A stretch of 14,951 nucleotides of DNA from assembly GCA_937952095.1 (NCBI GenBank), contig CALFYG010000271.1:1-14951 (forward strand), read 5' to 3'. Origin of the DNA: an uncultured Micrococcales bacterium. Its GTDB lineage: Bacteria; Actinomycetota; Actinomycetes; S36-B12; UBA10799. This document shows, one piece after another, positions 1 through 6,988 of the stretch. Positions within the stretch are counted from its first letter, which is position 1, and each line of letters opens with the position of its first letter. The position numbers and the translations under genes were made by a program. The notes under the pieces are model-generated. The model saw only the letters and a program-made list of their open reading frames with translations. It ran no database searches and was not told where the DNA came from.

Positions 1-977
1 CGGTCGCCGCTGACCAGCGGGCTCAGATACCAGCGCATGAACCCGTACGACCTGGGGAACCGGTTGTTGGTGACATGCGTGCGTGCATCCGGGTAGAAGT
101 CGCTGGAGATGGTCGCGCCCTCCGAGACGTCGGTGCCGGGCGGATGCAGGATCGCGGAGAAGGCCTCGGAGTTCGTACGGACCCGACGGCCCAGCATCGG
201 CGAGAGTCCGGGCAGGGTGCCCCAGCGGTCGCGGCAGGCCGACAGCAACTCCACCGTCCCGAGGACCCCGGCCGCGAGAACCACCTCCCGCGCCTCGAAA
301 CTGCTGACCTCCCCGGTGAGCGGGTTGCGCACCACGACCCGCCATCCGCCTGCATACGGCACCAGGATCTCGGCCTTGGACAACGGTTGGATCACCGCCC
401 CCAAAGCCTCGGCCTGCGCCAGATAGGTGATGTCTGTGGACTGCTTGGCGCCGTGCGGGCATCCGGTGATGCACTGTCCGCACGCGATGCAGTCGGCAAA
501 CCGGATCCCCTGGTAGGTGGCCCCGTAGGTGTCCCCCACCCCGAGCCTCTCCGCGGCCGCCTGCAGCCACTGGTCCTGTAGGCCCCGCTGCGGGTTGCGC
601 TCGCGGCCCAGCATTCGCCCGGCCTCGTCGTAGTGCCGGTCAAGCTCAGCCGCCCAGTCCACGCCCGCCGCCTGCCACCCGGGCGCATCGAAGTGCTCCG
701 GGCGCAGCAGCACCGCGGCGTACACCAGCGACCCGCCGCCCACCCCGATCCCGCCGACCACAGTGAGGTGGCGCAGCAGGGCCTGACGGAAGTAGCCGTG
801 CAGTCCCAGCGCGGGTTCCCACAACAACGCGGTGGCGCGCTGCGAGCCGGCCTGCAGGTCCTCAGGGGTGAGCCGGCGACCCTGCTCGAGGACCACCACC
901 GTCTTTCCCGCCTGCGACGCGCGCAGGGCGGCGACGCTGCCGCCGAAACCGGAACCGATCACCGCGACGTCGTACAT
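1..977 (-). CDS. GMC oxidoreductase, cholesterol oxidase-like (3' end cut by window)
   Basis: FAD-dependent oxidoreductase of the GMC family, closest by motif to mycobacterial ChoD-type cholesterol oxidases. The first 325 codons are visible; the C-terminal substrate and catalytic part lies beyond the window. The N-terminus MYDVAVIGSGFGGS has the Rossmann dinucleotide motif G8-x-G10-x2-G13, and the acidic end of the ADP-binding fold follows in VVVLEQG. A stretch VVGGIGVGGGSLVYA matches the GMC signature. CIACGQCITGCPHGAKQS (C163, C166, C169, C173) matches the CxxCGxCxxGCxxGAKNT segment typical of the ChoD-like subgroup. The ATG at 977 is preceded by a G-rich stretch and starts directly at the FAD fold. 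The substrate (sterol or another alcohol) cannot be settled from this part. It is divergent from the DUF2892 gene. Confidence 0.88.
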   Translation of the reverse strand, partial: MYDVAVIGSGFGGSVAALRASQAGKTVVVLEQGRRLTPEDLQAGSQRATALLWEPALGLHGYFRQALLRHLTVVGGIGVGGGSLVYAAVLLRPEHFDAPGWQAAGVDWAAELDRHYDEAGRMLGRERNPQRGLQDQWLQAAAERLGVGDTYGATYQGIRFADCIACGQCITGCPHGAKQSTDITYLAQAEALGAVIQPLSKAEILVPYAGGWRVVVRNPLTGEVSSFEAREVVLAAGVLGTVELLSACRDRWGTLPGLSPMLGRRVRTNSEAFSAILHPPGTDVSEGATISSDFYPDARTHVTNNRFPRSYGFMRWYLSPLVSGD

Positions 978-1074
978 ACCCCCATTCAACCGTGGCAGAC
1001 GTGCCGCGGTGGCCGAATCCGGAGGTGGCGCTGACCCCGCGCGTGCGCCATACCGGATCCGGGAGCACCTGGTT

Positions 1075-1133
1075 GATCCGTGAGCCGTCCGGAGGCACCG
1101 AACCGCTCACCAACCAACGAACTGCTCACGGAT
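1075..1133. repeat. Duplicated intergenic element, copy 1
   Basis: It consists of part A, GATCCGTGAGC..CGGAGG (21 bases, 1075-1095), an 18-base spacer, and part B, CCAACGAACTGCTCACGGAT (1114-1133). Part A is identical in copy 2 and part B differs by one base. The ends of this copy are also inverted with respect to each other: ATCCGTGAGC (1076-1085) pairs perfectly with GCTCACGGAT (1124-1133), so this copy can fold into a stem with a 38-base loop. Confidence 0.85.
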
Positions 1134-1171
1134 TGACCGAAGACCGCCGGAAGCGCCCCGCATTCCCACCG

Positions 1172-1212
1172 GATCCGTGAGCCGTCCGGAGGCCAACGAA
1201 CTGCTCAAGGAT
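1172..1212. repeat. Duplicated intergenic element, copy 2
   Basis: Part A (1172-1192) is identical to 1075-1095 over 21 bases. Part B, CCAACGAACTGCTCAAGGAT (1193-1212), follows directly without the spacer seen in copy 1. The single change in part B weakens the inverted pairing that copy 1 has. The copies start 97 bases apart. Confidence 0.85.
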
Positions 1213-1284
1213 GTCTTCGGGATTCATATGTATCCTTTTGCCGACCTCATGCGTCCTCAACAGTGAAGGACCTAGGAGGAAACC

Positions 1285-1497
1285 ATGACCACGAACGAAT
1301 CGTCCATCGACCGCATCATCCGCCTCGTCATCGGCATCGCCGCCCTGGTCGGCGCATTCGCCGTCGGGTTCGGCAGCGTCGGGGGCATCATCCTCGCCGT
1401 CGTCGGCGCCGTGATGCTCGTCACCGCAGCCGTCGGATTCTGCCCGCTGTACCGCGTGTTCGGCATCAGCACGTGCAAGGTGCCGGCGTCCCGGTAA
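1285..1497 (+). CDS. DUF2892 / YgaP-type small membrane protein
   Basis: A 70-residue membrane protein matching the DUF2892 family, the transmembrane domain found at the C-terminus of E. coli YgaP and as a stand-alone protein in many bacteria. The family pattern is visible: an N-terminal N-x-S-x-D-R-I-I-R stretch, two hydrophobic helices at about residues 11-29 and 31-50 separated by a GSVGG turn, and the ending GFCPLYRVFGISTCKV with two cysteines (in GFCP and STCK). The start is well set by AGGAGG at 1274-1279, five bases before the ATG. The sigma-factor gene begins 6-12 bases after the stop, so the two are probably co-transcribed. Its biochemical role is unknown; a redox or sulfur link is suggested only by its relation to the rhodanese-fused YgaP. 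Confidence 0.85.
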   Translation: MTTNESSIDRIIRLVIGIAALVGAFAVGFGSVGGIILAVVGAVMLVTAAVGFCPLYRVFGISTCKVPASR

Positions 1498-1509
1498 CAT
1501 CGCTTGGCG

Positions 1510-2274
1510 GTGGACGCGAACGAACTCGCCGGGATCCTTCCCGAGCAGACACAAGCCCTCTACCGCTATGTGCGTTCCATCAGCAGGGACTCAGCCACGG
1601 CGGAGGACCTGGTCCAGGAGACGATGGTGCGGGCACTTGAGAAGTCCGACACCCTGCGCTCCCCGGCCAGCCTCCGCTCGTGGCTGTTCCGAATCGCCCA
1701 CAACACCACGATCGACTACTACCGCCGGCAGCGCGAGGAACCCAGTGAGGATCTCGCGCTCGAGGTGGAGAAGCGGTGGCAGGACGACGACTACACCGTC
1801 GACGCCGCCGTCGTCGTCACCCGCACGGAGACCGCCGAGGAGGTACAGGATGCGTTGGTGCGGATCCCTGTGGCCTACCGAAGTGTTGTCGTCCTGCACG
1901 ATGCCGAAGGCTGGACCGCACGCGAGATCGCGGACGTCATGGACCTCAGCCTGCCCGCCACCAAGCAGCGCCTGCGTCGCGGGCGGATGATGCTGGTGTC
2001 GGCGATGGCGCGAGGGCATGAGCGGCGGGTGGCCACCGCGAACGTCCCCCTGCGCTGCTGGGATGCACGCCAACATGTCAGCGCGTACCTCGACGGGGAA
2101 CTCGCCCAGACCACTGCGGCCGCGGTCGAGAAGCACCTGGCCACCTGCCCCACCTGCCCACCGCTCTACGCATCGCTGGTGAGTGTGCGCGACGCGATGG
2201 CTGGCGGGCTGCAGGACCCGGACACCGTCGTGCCGGACGCGCTGGCACAGCGGATCCGGTCGATTCCCGACTGA
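1510..2274 (+). CDS. ECF-type sigma factor with fused C-terminal zinc-finger (ZAS-like) domain
   Basis: RNA polymerase sigma factor of the extracytoplasmic-function type, 254 residues from the GTG at 1510; a TTG at 1504 would add two residues. Sigma region 2 spans about residues 16-75 (SATAEDLVQETMVRAL, then LRSWLFRIAHNTTIDYYRR). Region 4 spans about 112-165, with a helix-turn-helix in GWTAREIADVMDLSLPATKQRLRRGR. The protein then continues for about 90 residues with C183-W-D, H189, SAYLDGEL and H209-LAT-C213-PT-C216. H-x3-C-x2-C is the zinc-binding anti-sigma (ZAS) signature normally carried by a separate anti-sigma protein. I infer that the domain may hold the sigma factor inactive until a redox or metal signal arrives. 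It directly follows the DUF2892 gene; no clear ribosome binding site is seen, which fits translational coupling. Confidence 0.88.
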   Translation: MDANELAGILPEQTQALYRYVRSISRDSATAEDLVQETMVRALEKSDTLRSPASLRSWLFRIAHNTTIDYYRRQREEPSEDLALEVEKRWQDDDYTVDAAVVVTRTETAEEVQDALVRIPVAYRSVVVLHDAEGWTAREIADVMDLSLPATKQRLRRGRMMLVSAMARGHERRVATANVPLRCWDARQHVSAYLDGELAQTTAAAVEKHLATCPTCPPLYASLVSVRDAMAGGLQDPDTVVPDALAQRIRSIPD

Positions 2275-2390
2275 CGTCGGGTGAGGTTCCCGGTGCACTA
2301 TCGGATGGGCACGGGAGCGCGACTCGCCCCGATCGAGCCGGCGCCGACGAACCCCGCACAACATGGTCGTCGTCGCGCGACAATGGACCT

Positions 2391-3764
2391 GTGGACGTTT
2401 CGCTGACGTTCCTCGGCGCGGCCGGCACAGTCACCGGCAGCAAGTTCCTCGTCGCCACCGATTCGGCCCGGGTCCTCGTCGACGCCGGGCTGTTCCAGGG
2501 GCTGAAAGCCCTGCGCCGGCGCAACTGGGACCCTCTGGGGGTACCGGCGGTATCCGTGGATGCCGTCGTGGTCAGCCACGCCCACCTCGATCACTGCGGC
2601 TACCTGCCGGCGCTCGTGCGTCAAGGCTTCAACGGCCCCATCATCATGACCGCCGACACCGCGGCGCTGGCGGAGATCGTCCTGCGCGACAGCGCGAAGT
2701 TGCAGATGGAGGACGCCAGGTACGCGTCCGCGCGGGGCTTCTCGAAACACCGCTCACCCAAGCCGCTATACACCGCCGATGACGTCGAGCGCACGCTGCC
2801 ACTGATCCGCGTCGTCGACTTCGACACCGAGGTACCCGCGGCCGACGCCATGTCCGTGCGGCTCCCGCCCGCCGGTCACATCCTCGGCTCGGCGTCACCG
2901 GTGATCACCGTAGACGCAACGACGATCGCCTTCTCGGGAGACCTCGGGCGCGCCAACCATCCCTTGCTGCGCCCCCCGTCGCCTCCCCCAGCCGCCTCCG
3001 CGATCGTCGTCGAGTCGACGTACGGGGATCGCCTCCACCAGCCCCACCCCGAGGACGCGCTCGCCGAGGCCATCACCGCCACCGCCGAACGCGGGGGGTC
3101 GGTCGTGATCCCGGCCTTCGCCGTGGACCGCACCGAGTTGCTGCTGATGGCTCTGCAGGACCTCACACGCTCCGGGCGCATCCCACGCCTGCCGATATTC
3201 GTGGACAGCCCCATGGCGCTGCGCGGCCTCGACGTCTACCAGTTCGCCGTGTCGCAGGGCCACGGCGACCTCCGGCCGGACCTGCCGACGGACCTTCTGT
3301 CCGGCGCGGACCTGCACGAGGCACACTCCTCCGCGCAGTCGCAGGAGTTGAACGAACCCGCCACGCCGTCGATCATCATCTCGGCGTCCGGGATGGCCAC
3401 CGGGGGACGGGTCCTGCACCACCTCAAGGCGATGCTCCCCGATCCGCGGCACAGTGTGCTGCTCGTCGGCTACCAGGCCGTCGGCACGCGCGGCAGGGAC
3501 CTGGTCGACGGGGCAACCCAGGTGAAGATCCACGGCGAGTACATCCCCGTGCGCGCACAGGTCGTGGATGTCCAGGGGTTCAGCGTGCACGCCGATGCCG
3601 ATGAACTGCTCGCCTGGCTCGGGTCCTCGCCCGCCCCGCCACGCGTGGCCTACGTCGTGCACGGCGAGCCCGCCGCCTCGGCCGAACTCGCGCGAAGGAT
3701 CGGCGCGGAACTCGGCTGGCTCGCGGTCGTACCCCGCGACGGCGAACACGTCCGGGTGCGCTGA
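2391..3764 (+). CDS. Metallo-beta-lactamase/beta-CASP ribonuclease (CPSF-like)
   Basis: Zinc-dependent nuclease of the beta-CASP family, 457 residues, related to archaeal and eukaryotic CPSF-type RNA nucleases and the YSH1-like bacterial homologues. All core motifs are visible: H63-A-H65-L-D67-H68 (motif 2), H163 in GHILGSAS (motif 3), D184 in FSGDLGR (motif 4), E208 in VVESTYGDR (motif A), ISASGMATGGRVLHHL, H400 in SVHADADELL (motif B) and H424 in YVVHGEP (motif C). The length is normal for the family. The GTG start at 2391 begins directly at the first beta strand; no Shine-Dalgarno sequence is visible and GACAAT ends six bases before it, so translation may be leaderless. The role is probably RNA processing or decay; the substrate cannot be read from sequence. 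Confidence 0.93.
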   Translation: MDVSLTFLGAAGTVTGSKFLVATDSARVLVDAGLFQGLKALRRRNWDPLGVPAVSVDAVVVSHAHLDHCGYLPALVRQGFNGPIIMTADTAALAEIVLRDSAKLQMEDARYASARGFSKHRSPKPLYTADDVERTLPLIRVVDFDTEVPAADAMSVRLPPAGHILGSASPVITVDATTIAFSGDLGRANHPLLRPPSPPPAASAIVVESTYGDRLHQPHPEDALAEAITATAERGGSVVIPAFAVDRTELLLMALQDLTRSGRIPRLPIFVDSPMALRGLDVYQFAVSQGHGDLRPDLPTDLLSGADLHEAHSSAQSQELNEPATPSIIISASGMATGGRVLHHLKAMLPDPRHSVLLVGYQAVGTRGRDLVDGATQVKIHGEYIPVRAQVVDVQGFSVHADADELLAWLGSSPAPPRVAYVVHGEPAASAELARRIGAELGWLAVVPRDGEHVRVR

Positions 3765-3871
3765 GCGGGGGTGGCTTCCCACAAATGGGCCGCACTGCCC
3801 GACTCAGGGTCCTGACACCCCTGTGGTCAGCCTGGCGTCACAGACCACCCCACAGCCGGGGTCGTCGTCTG

Positions 3872-3886
3872 GCCCCGTTGCGGGGC
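3872..3886. terminator. Possible small terminator hairpin between convergent genes
   Basis: GCCCCG-TTG-CGGGGC forms a perfect 6-bp GC stem with a 3-base loop in the 129-base gap between the converging nuclease and ABC ATPase genes. A second weaker pairing, GTGGTC/GACCAC, lies at 3823-3828 and 3843-3848. Neither has a U-run, so an intrinsic terminator is only a possibility. Confidence 0.35.
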
Positions 3887-3893
3887 GCCGGCA

Positions 3894-4670
3894 CTAGTGC
3901 GCCAGCGCGCTCGGCTGCTCCACGTGCGTGAGGTGACCGTCGAGGATCTCGAAGACCCTGTCGGTGTACTCGACCATGCGCAGGTCGTGGGTGACCATGA
4001 TGCCGGTCTTCCCGCGCTGCTTGATCTCGCGGGCGAGCAGCTCGACGACCTGCCGGCCCAGCTTGGTGTCCAGCGCCGCGGTCGGCTCGTCGACCAGGAT
4101 CAGGTCGGGGTCGTTCATCAGTGCCCGGCCGATGGCCACCCGCTGACGCTCACCGCCGGACAGTTGCTCGGGAACGTTCTTGGCGCGGGCGGCCAGACCG
4201 AGCTCCTCGAGGAGTTGATCGGCGCGTGCGTGCGCGTCCTTGCGGCTGATGCGCTTCTGCAGCGTCGAGACATAGAGCAGGTTCTCCCGGGCCGTGAGGA
4301 ACGGGACCAGGTTCGCGGCCTGGAACACGAAGCCCACCCGCTCAGCGCGGAAGGCGGTCAGTTCCCGCTTCGAAAGACTCGCCACGTCGGTGCCGGCGAG
4401 CGTGATGGAGCCGGTGGTCGGCGACAGCAGGCCACCGATCATCGAGATGAGCGTGGTCTTGCCGGAACCGGACGGCCCGAGCAGCGCCACGAACTCCCCC
4501 TGGTCGACGGCCATGGTGGCACTGCTGACCGCGTGCACCTCGGTGTCGCCGGAGCGGTAGATCTTGCTGACGTCCTCCACCTTGAGGATCGCGTCGGCGT
4601 GCGCCTTCGCCTCCTGGGCGGGGTCGAGTCCGGGTTCCTGCGGGTGAGCGGGTACGAAGTCGTCGTTCAC
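3894..4670 (-). CDS. ABC transporter ATP-binding protein (MacB/LolD/DevA type)
   Basis: The ATPase subunit that powers the exporter formed with the two preceding permeases, 258 residues. Motifs are complete: Walker A GPSGSGKT at 65-72, Q-loop Q117 in FVFQAANLVPF, signature LSGGERQR from residue 170, Walker B LILVDEP at 190-196, and H-loop H228 in VTHDL. The sequence type (NLVPFLTARENLL, Q-loop followed by AANL) is that of the MacB/LolD group, which drives mechanotransmission-type export rather than a classical channel. About 28 hydrophilic residues precede the ATPase fold. The GTG start at 4670 overlaps the upstream permease stop (GTGA), so the genes are translationally coupled. The exported substrate is unknown. 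Confidence 0.95.
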   Translation of the reverse strand: MNDDFVPAHPQEPGLDPAQEAKAHADAILKVEDVSKIYRSGDTEVHAVSSATMAVDQGEFVALLGPSGSGKTTLISMIGGLLSPTTGSITLAGTDVASLSKRELTAFRAERVGFVFQAANLVPFLTARENLLYVSTLQKRISRKDAHARADQLLEELGLAARAKNVPEQLSGGERQRVAIGRALMNDPDLILVDEPTAALDTKLGRQVVELLAREIKQRGKTGIMVTHDLRMVEYTDRVFEILDGHLTHVEQPSALAH

Positions 4671-5773
4671 AGTGTTCCTCCGATGGCGGTGGCGGGGTCG
4701 ATACGGGCGATCCGGCGTAGAGAGAAGGCAGCCCCCACGACGCCGGCGACGAGGGTGAAGATCGAGATGGTGATCAGGGTCTGCGTGCGGAACAGGGTTG
4801 GCACCTCGTCGGGGACGACGGCACCGAGGCCACGCGAGGCGATGGCACCGATGATCACGCCGATGGCCGACGCGATAACGGCCTGCAGAACGACCCCTGC
4901 GCCGAGCTTGCGGGTCGAGGTCCCGAGCGCCTTCAGTGCGGCGAAGAGTTCCCGCTTCTCCAACACCACGAGGGCGAAGAAGAGCGCCACGACCAGCGCC
5001 GCCACCGCAAGTGCGGTGTAGATGATCGAATTCAGCGTCGAACTCTGCTGCTCGACTCCCGGAATCGCCAGACCCGTCGCCTCCGCGCTGAGCACGGTGA
5101 GGTCACCGATCTCGGACTGGATCTGCTCGGCGCTCACGCCGGCGTCGGTGATGATCGCCACGGCGTTGACGTCGTCGGTCACCCCGGTGAACTCCGGGCG
5201 GACCTCGTTGCGCATCGCGCGCCACGTGTCCAGCGACGTCCACACAGTCGGCTGCAACTGGTAGGACGAGTCGCGCACGACTCCCACCACCTCGGCGGAT
5301 TGGGTACCCACGGAGATGCTGTCGCCGATGGAGACCCCCTCATCCGCGAGTGCCTGGTCGATGGCCGCGGTGCCGTTCTCGCCCGGCTCCGGCAGCCTGC
5401 CGTCAGTCACGGTCGTCGGCACCCCGGCACCGTCGGGCTGCACCCCGAACACGGCCACGTCGTACTCGCCGGACGGCGCCGTGCCCGCGGTGAGCAGCAC
5501 GCCCACACCGCTGGCGGTCGCCACCCCGGGGGCATCGCTGACCTCCGCCACCTGCTCGGGGGTCATGCTCGACCGGATCAGTGAACCCTTCGCGTCGGGG
5601 CTGAACGCGTACGCGGAGGCGTTCGTCGACCGCACGGCACCCGTGGCGCCGAAGAAGAGTCCGTCGGCCAGGGCCGCCAGCGTCAGCACGAGGAAGACGA
5701 TCAGGGACAGCGCCGCGATGATCGAGGCGAACCTGCCCCGGCCCCGGCGAATCTCGTTGAGTGCCAGCATCAT
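4667..5773 (-). CDS. ABC transporter permease, FtsX/MacB type (second permease)
   Basis: Membrane subunit of 368 residues with the MacB/FtsX layout: one N-terminal transmembrane helix (about 16-38), an extracytoplasmic domain of about 200 residues, then three C-terminal helices (roughly 246-270, 291-313 and 330-352). It ends in the family-typical SLRRIARIDPATAI. An LEKRELFAALKALGTSTRKLG loop between the second and third helices is the usual ATPase-contact region. Two adjacent ATG codons mark the start; the first overlaps the upstream permease stop (ATGA). With the neighbouring permease it probably forms a heterodimer. Nothing in the sequence identifies the substrate. Confidence 0.93.
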   Translation of the reverse strand: MMLALNEIRRGRGRFASIIAALSLIVFLVLTLAALADGLFFGATGAVRSTNASAYAFSPDAKGSLIRSSMTPEQVAEVSDAPGVATASGVGVLLTAGTAPSGEYDVAVFGVQPDGAGVPTTVTDGRLPEPGENGTAAIDQALADEGVSIGDSISVGTQSAEVVGVVRDSSYQLQPTVWTSLDTWRAMRNEVRPEFTGVTDDVNAVAIITDAGVSAEQIQSEIGDLTVLSAEATGLAIPGVEQQSSTLNSIIYTALAVAALVVALFFALVVLEKRELFAALKALGTSTRKLGAGVVLQAVIASAIGVIIGAIASRGLGAVVPDEVPTLFRTQTLITISIFTLVAGVVGAAFSLRRIARIDPATAIGGTL

Positions 5774-6861
5774 CGTGCACCTGCCGCAGTGAAGGGGTCG
5801 ATCGTGGAGATCCGGCGGATGCTCAACAGCCCCGCCAGAAGGGAGAAGACGAGAACGGCTGCCACCGTGCCCCCCACGAGCGCCGGTGACAACGACACCG
5901 GGATGCCCGAGTTGAGACCGCGCACCGCGAGCAGTGTGAGGACCACCGCGATGGCGGAGGCCAGCAGGACCACTGCGGCGATCTGCAGCGCCACCACCCG
6001 GGCGAGTCTGCCCGTGCCGGCACCCACTGCGCGCAGCAGCGTGAACGTCTTCATCTTCTGCACCGTGAGGATGAGGAAAAAGAAGCCGATCACGACGATG
6101 CCGATGATGAACGTGAGGCCCACCAGGATGCCGAAGGTCTGGCTGATCGAGGCGACGCCGGGGATCAGGCTCACCGCGTCGTCCTTTGTGTAGGCCTTCG
6201 TGCCCTCGACCGATTCATTGATGGCGGTCACCGTGGTGGCCGGGTCCTGATCCGTTGCCACAGCCACCGCATTGATGGGGACGAAGGGCACGTTCGGGTT
6301 GGTCGCCCGCACGATCTGTCCATAGAGGTCCTCGGTGACGTACGCGGTGGGGGTGGCCGAGAACTGCGCGCCGCGAAGAAGGCCCACGACCTCGAGTTGC
6401 TTGTCGGCGGCCGTGAGTTCGAGCGTGTCGCCGATCGAGTACCCGCCGCCGTCCATGGCGACCTCACCCGCGTTCTCCGGCAGGCGGCCTTCGCTCAGGC
6501 CCGTCGGGGCCCCGGGCTGTCCCGGCTGGAAGCCGAACACCTGCAGGTCCTCGGTCCCGTCCTTCAGCGCGGCTGAGGTGGTCAGGGTCGAGATCGGACC
6601 AGCGGCCGTCACACCTTCGACCTGTGCCACAGATTCCACGACCGCCGGGTCGAGGCGGCTGGCCTGCAGGTTGTCCCGGGCCTGGGCGGAGTAGACCAGA
6701 ACGGTGGCGTCCACGCCCTTCAGCGCGCCGGTGATGGAGTTCACCAGCGCCGTCGACAGGGTCGTCAGCAGCAGCACGAGGAACACGAGCAGGGACACCG
6801 CGCCGGCCAGAAGGCCGAAGCGCAGCTTGGAGCGGCGCATCTCCGTGAGGGCGAGGTTCAT
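5770..6861 (-). CDS. ABC transporter permease, FtsX/MacB type (first permease)
   Basis: First gene of the exporter operon, 363 residues, same architecture as its neighbour: an N-terminal helix (about 15-38, GLLAGAVSLLVFLVLLLTTL), a large extracytoplasmic domain containing GFQPGQPGAPTGLSEGRLPEN, and three C-terminal helices, ending in SIRRISTIDPFTAAGAR. The open frame extends 23 codons further upstream, but the ATG at 6861 is preferred: it has GGAG six bases upstream, and MNLALTEMRRSKLRF parallels MMLALNEIRRGRGRF of the other permease. That parallel and the shared GRLPE motif suggest the two permeases arose by duplication. It is transcribed from the palindrome-containing region shared with the MarR gene. 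Confidence 0.93.
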   Translation of the reverse strand: MNLALTEMRRSKLRFGLLAGAVSLLVFLVLLLTTLSTALVNSITGALKGVDATVLVYSAQARDNLQASRLDPAVVESVAQVEGVTAAGPISTLTTSAALKDGTEDLQVFGFQPGQPGAPTGLSEGRLPENAGEVAMDGGGYSIGDTLELTAADKQLEVVGLLRGAQFSATPTAYVTEDLYGQIVRATNPNVPFVPINAVAVATDQDPATTVTAINESVEGTKAYTKDDAVSLIPGVASISQTFGILVGLTFIIGIVVIGFFFLILTVQKMKTFTLLRAVGAGTGRLARVVALQIAAVVLLASAIAVVLTLLAVRGLNSGIPVSLSPALVGGTVAAVLVFSLLAGLLSIRRISTIDPFTAAGAR

Positions 6862-6929
6862 GATCGTCTCCGGATGCGGGCACCGGCCGCCGGCCGTACC
6901 GTCGAAAGAGTTGTTCTCACACACACACA

Positions 6930-6958
6930 AACTTACTTCATATGCTGATAGTCAGCAA
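6930..6958 (-). promoter_or_regulatory. Predicted promoter of the ABC exporter operon
   Basis: Read on the minus strand, TTGCTG (6958-6953) is a -35-like box and TAAGTT (6935-6930) a -10-like box, with an exact 17-base spacer. Each box matches consensus at only three positions. The -35 box lies inside one arm of the palindrome at 6943-6957. The permease ATG is about 70 bases downstream. Confidence 0.5.
6943..6957. promoter_or_regulatory. Predicted MarR operator palindrome
   Basis: TGCTGA-TAG-TCAGCA is a perfect inverted repeat (6-base arms, 3-base centre), a size usual for MarR-family operators. It lies between the divergent MarR and exporter genes. One arm covers the predicted exporter -35 box, and the site falls at or next to the -35 position for the predicted MarR promoter, so binding could repress both. 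Assignment to the adjacent MarR protein is inference from position. Confidence 0.6.
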
Positions 6959-6975
6959 ACTGAGGGTTTCTGGAC

Positions 6976-6981
6976 TACCGT
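6976..6981 (+). promoter_or_regulatory. Predicted -10 box for a leaderless marR transcript
   Basis: TACCGT (TAnnnT) ends seven bases before the GTG at 6989, the spacing expected for a leaderless actinobacterial start. No good -35 hexamer is seen; its place would fall over the right arm of the MarR palindrome. Confidence 0.4.
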
Positions 6982-6988
6982 GGAGCAC

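Larger units (their letters stand above)
978..1284. other. 307-base intergenic region with repeats
   Basis: No convincing gene lies here. It separates the divergent GMC oxidoreductase and DUF2892/sigma-factor genes, so it should hold both promoters. It contains a duplicated two-part element (1075-1133 and 1172-1212, listed separately), a degenerate third start of that element at 1055-1066 (GGATCCGGGAGC), and an inverted repeat TGGCGC/GCGCCA at 1026-1031 and 1045-1050. A short AT-richer patch around 1221-1240 (ATTCATATGTATCC) is the most likely core-promoter area for the plus-strand genes. I could not find a convincing -35/-10 pair. Confidence 0.6.

Noticed and set aside
1195..1220. A possible self-controlled ECF promoter (GAAC, 16 bases, CGGG) before the DUF2892 gene
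   Set aside because: ECF promoters often have an AAC-containing -35, but the -10 match is poor and the GAAC sits inside the duplicated element, so it may be coincidental.
2895..3782. 295-codon minus-strand open frame opposite the beta-CASP nuclease
   Set aside because: The opposite strand has all catalytic motifs of a known family; this frame has none.
3897..5021. 374-codon plus-strand open frame opposite the ABC ATPase and permease
   Set aside because: It is the complement shadow of two well-conserved genes in high-GC DNA, with no recognisable domain.
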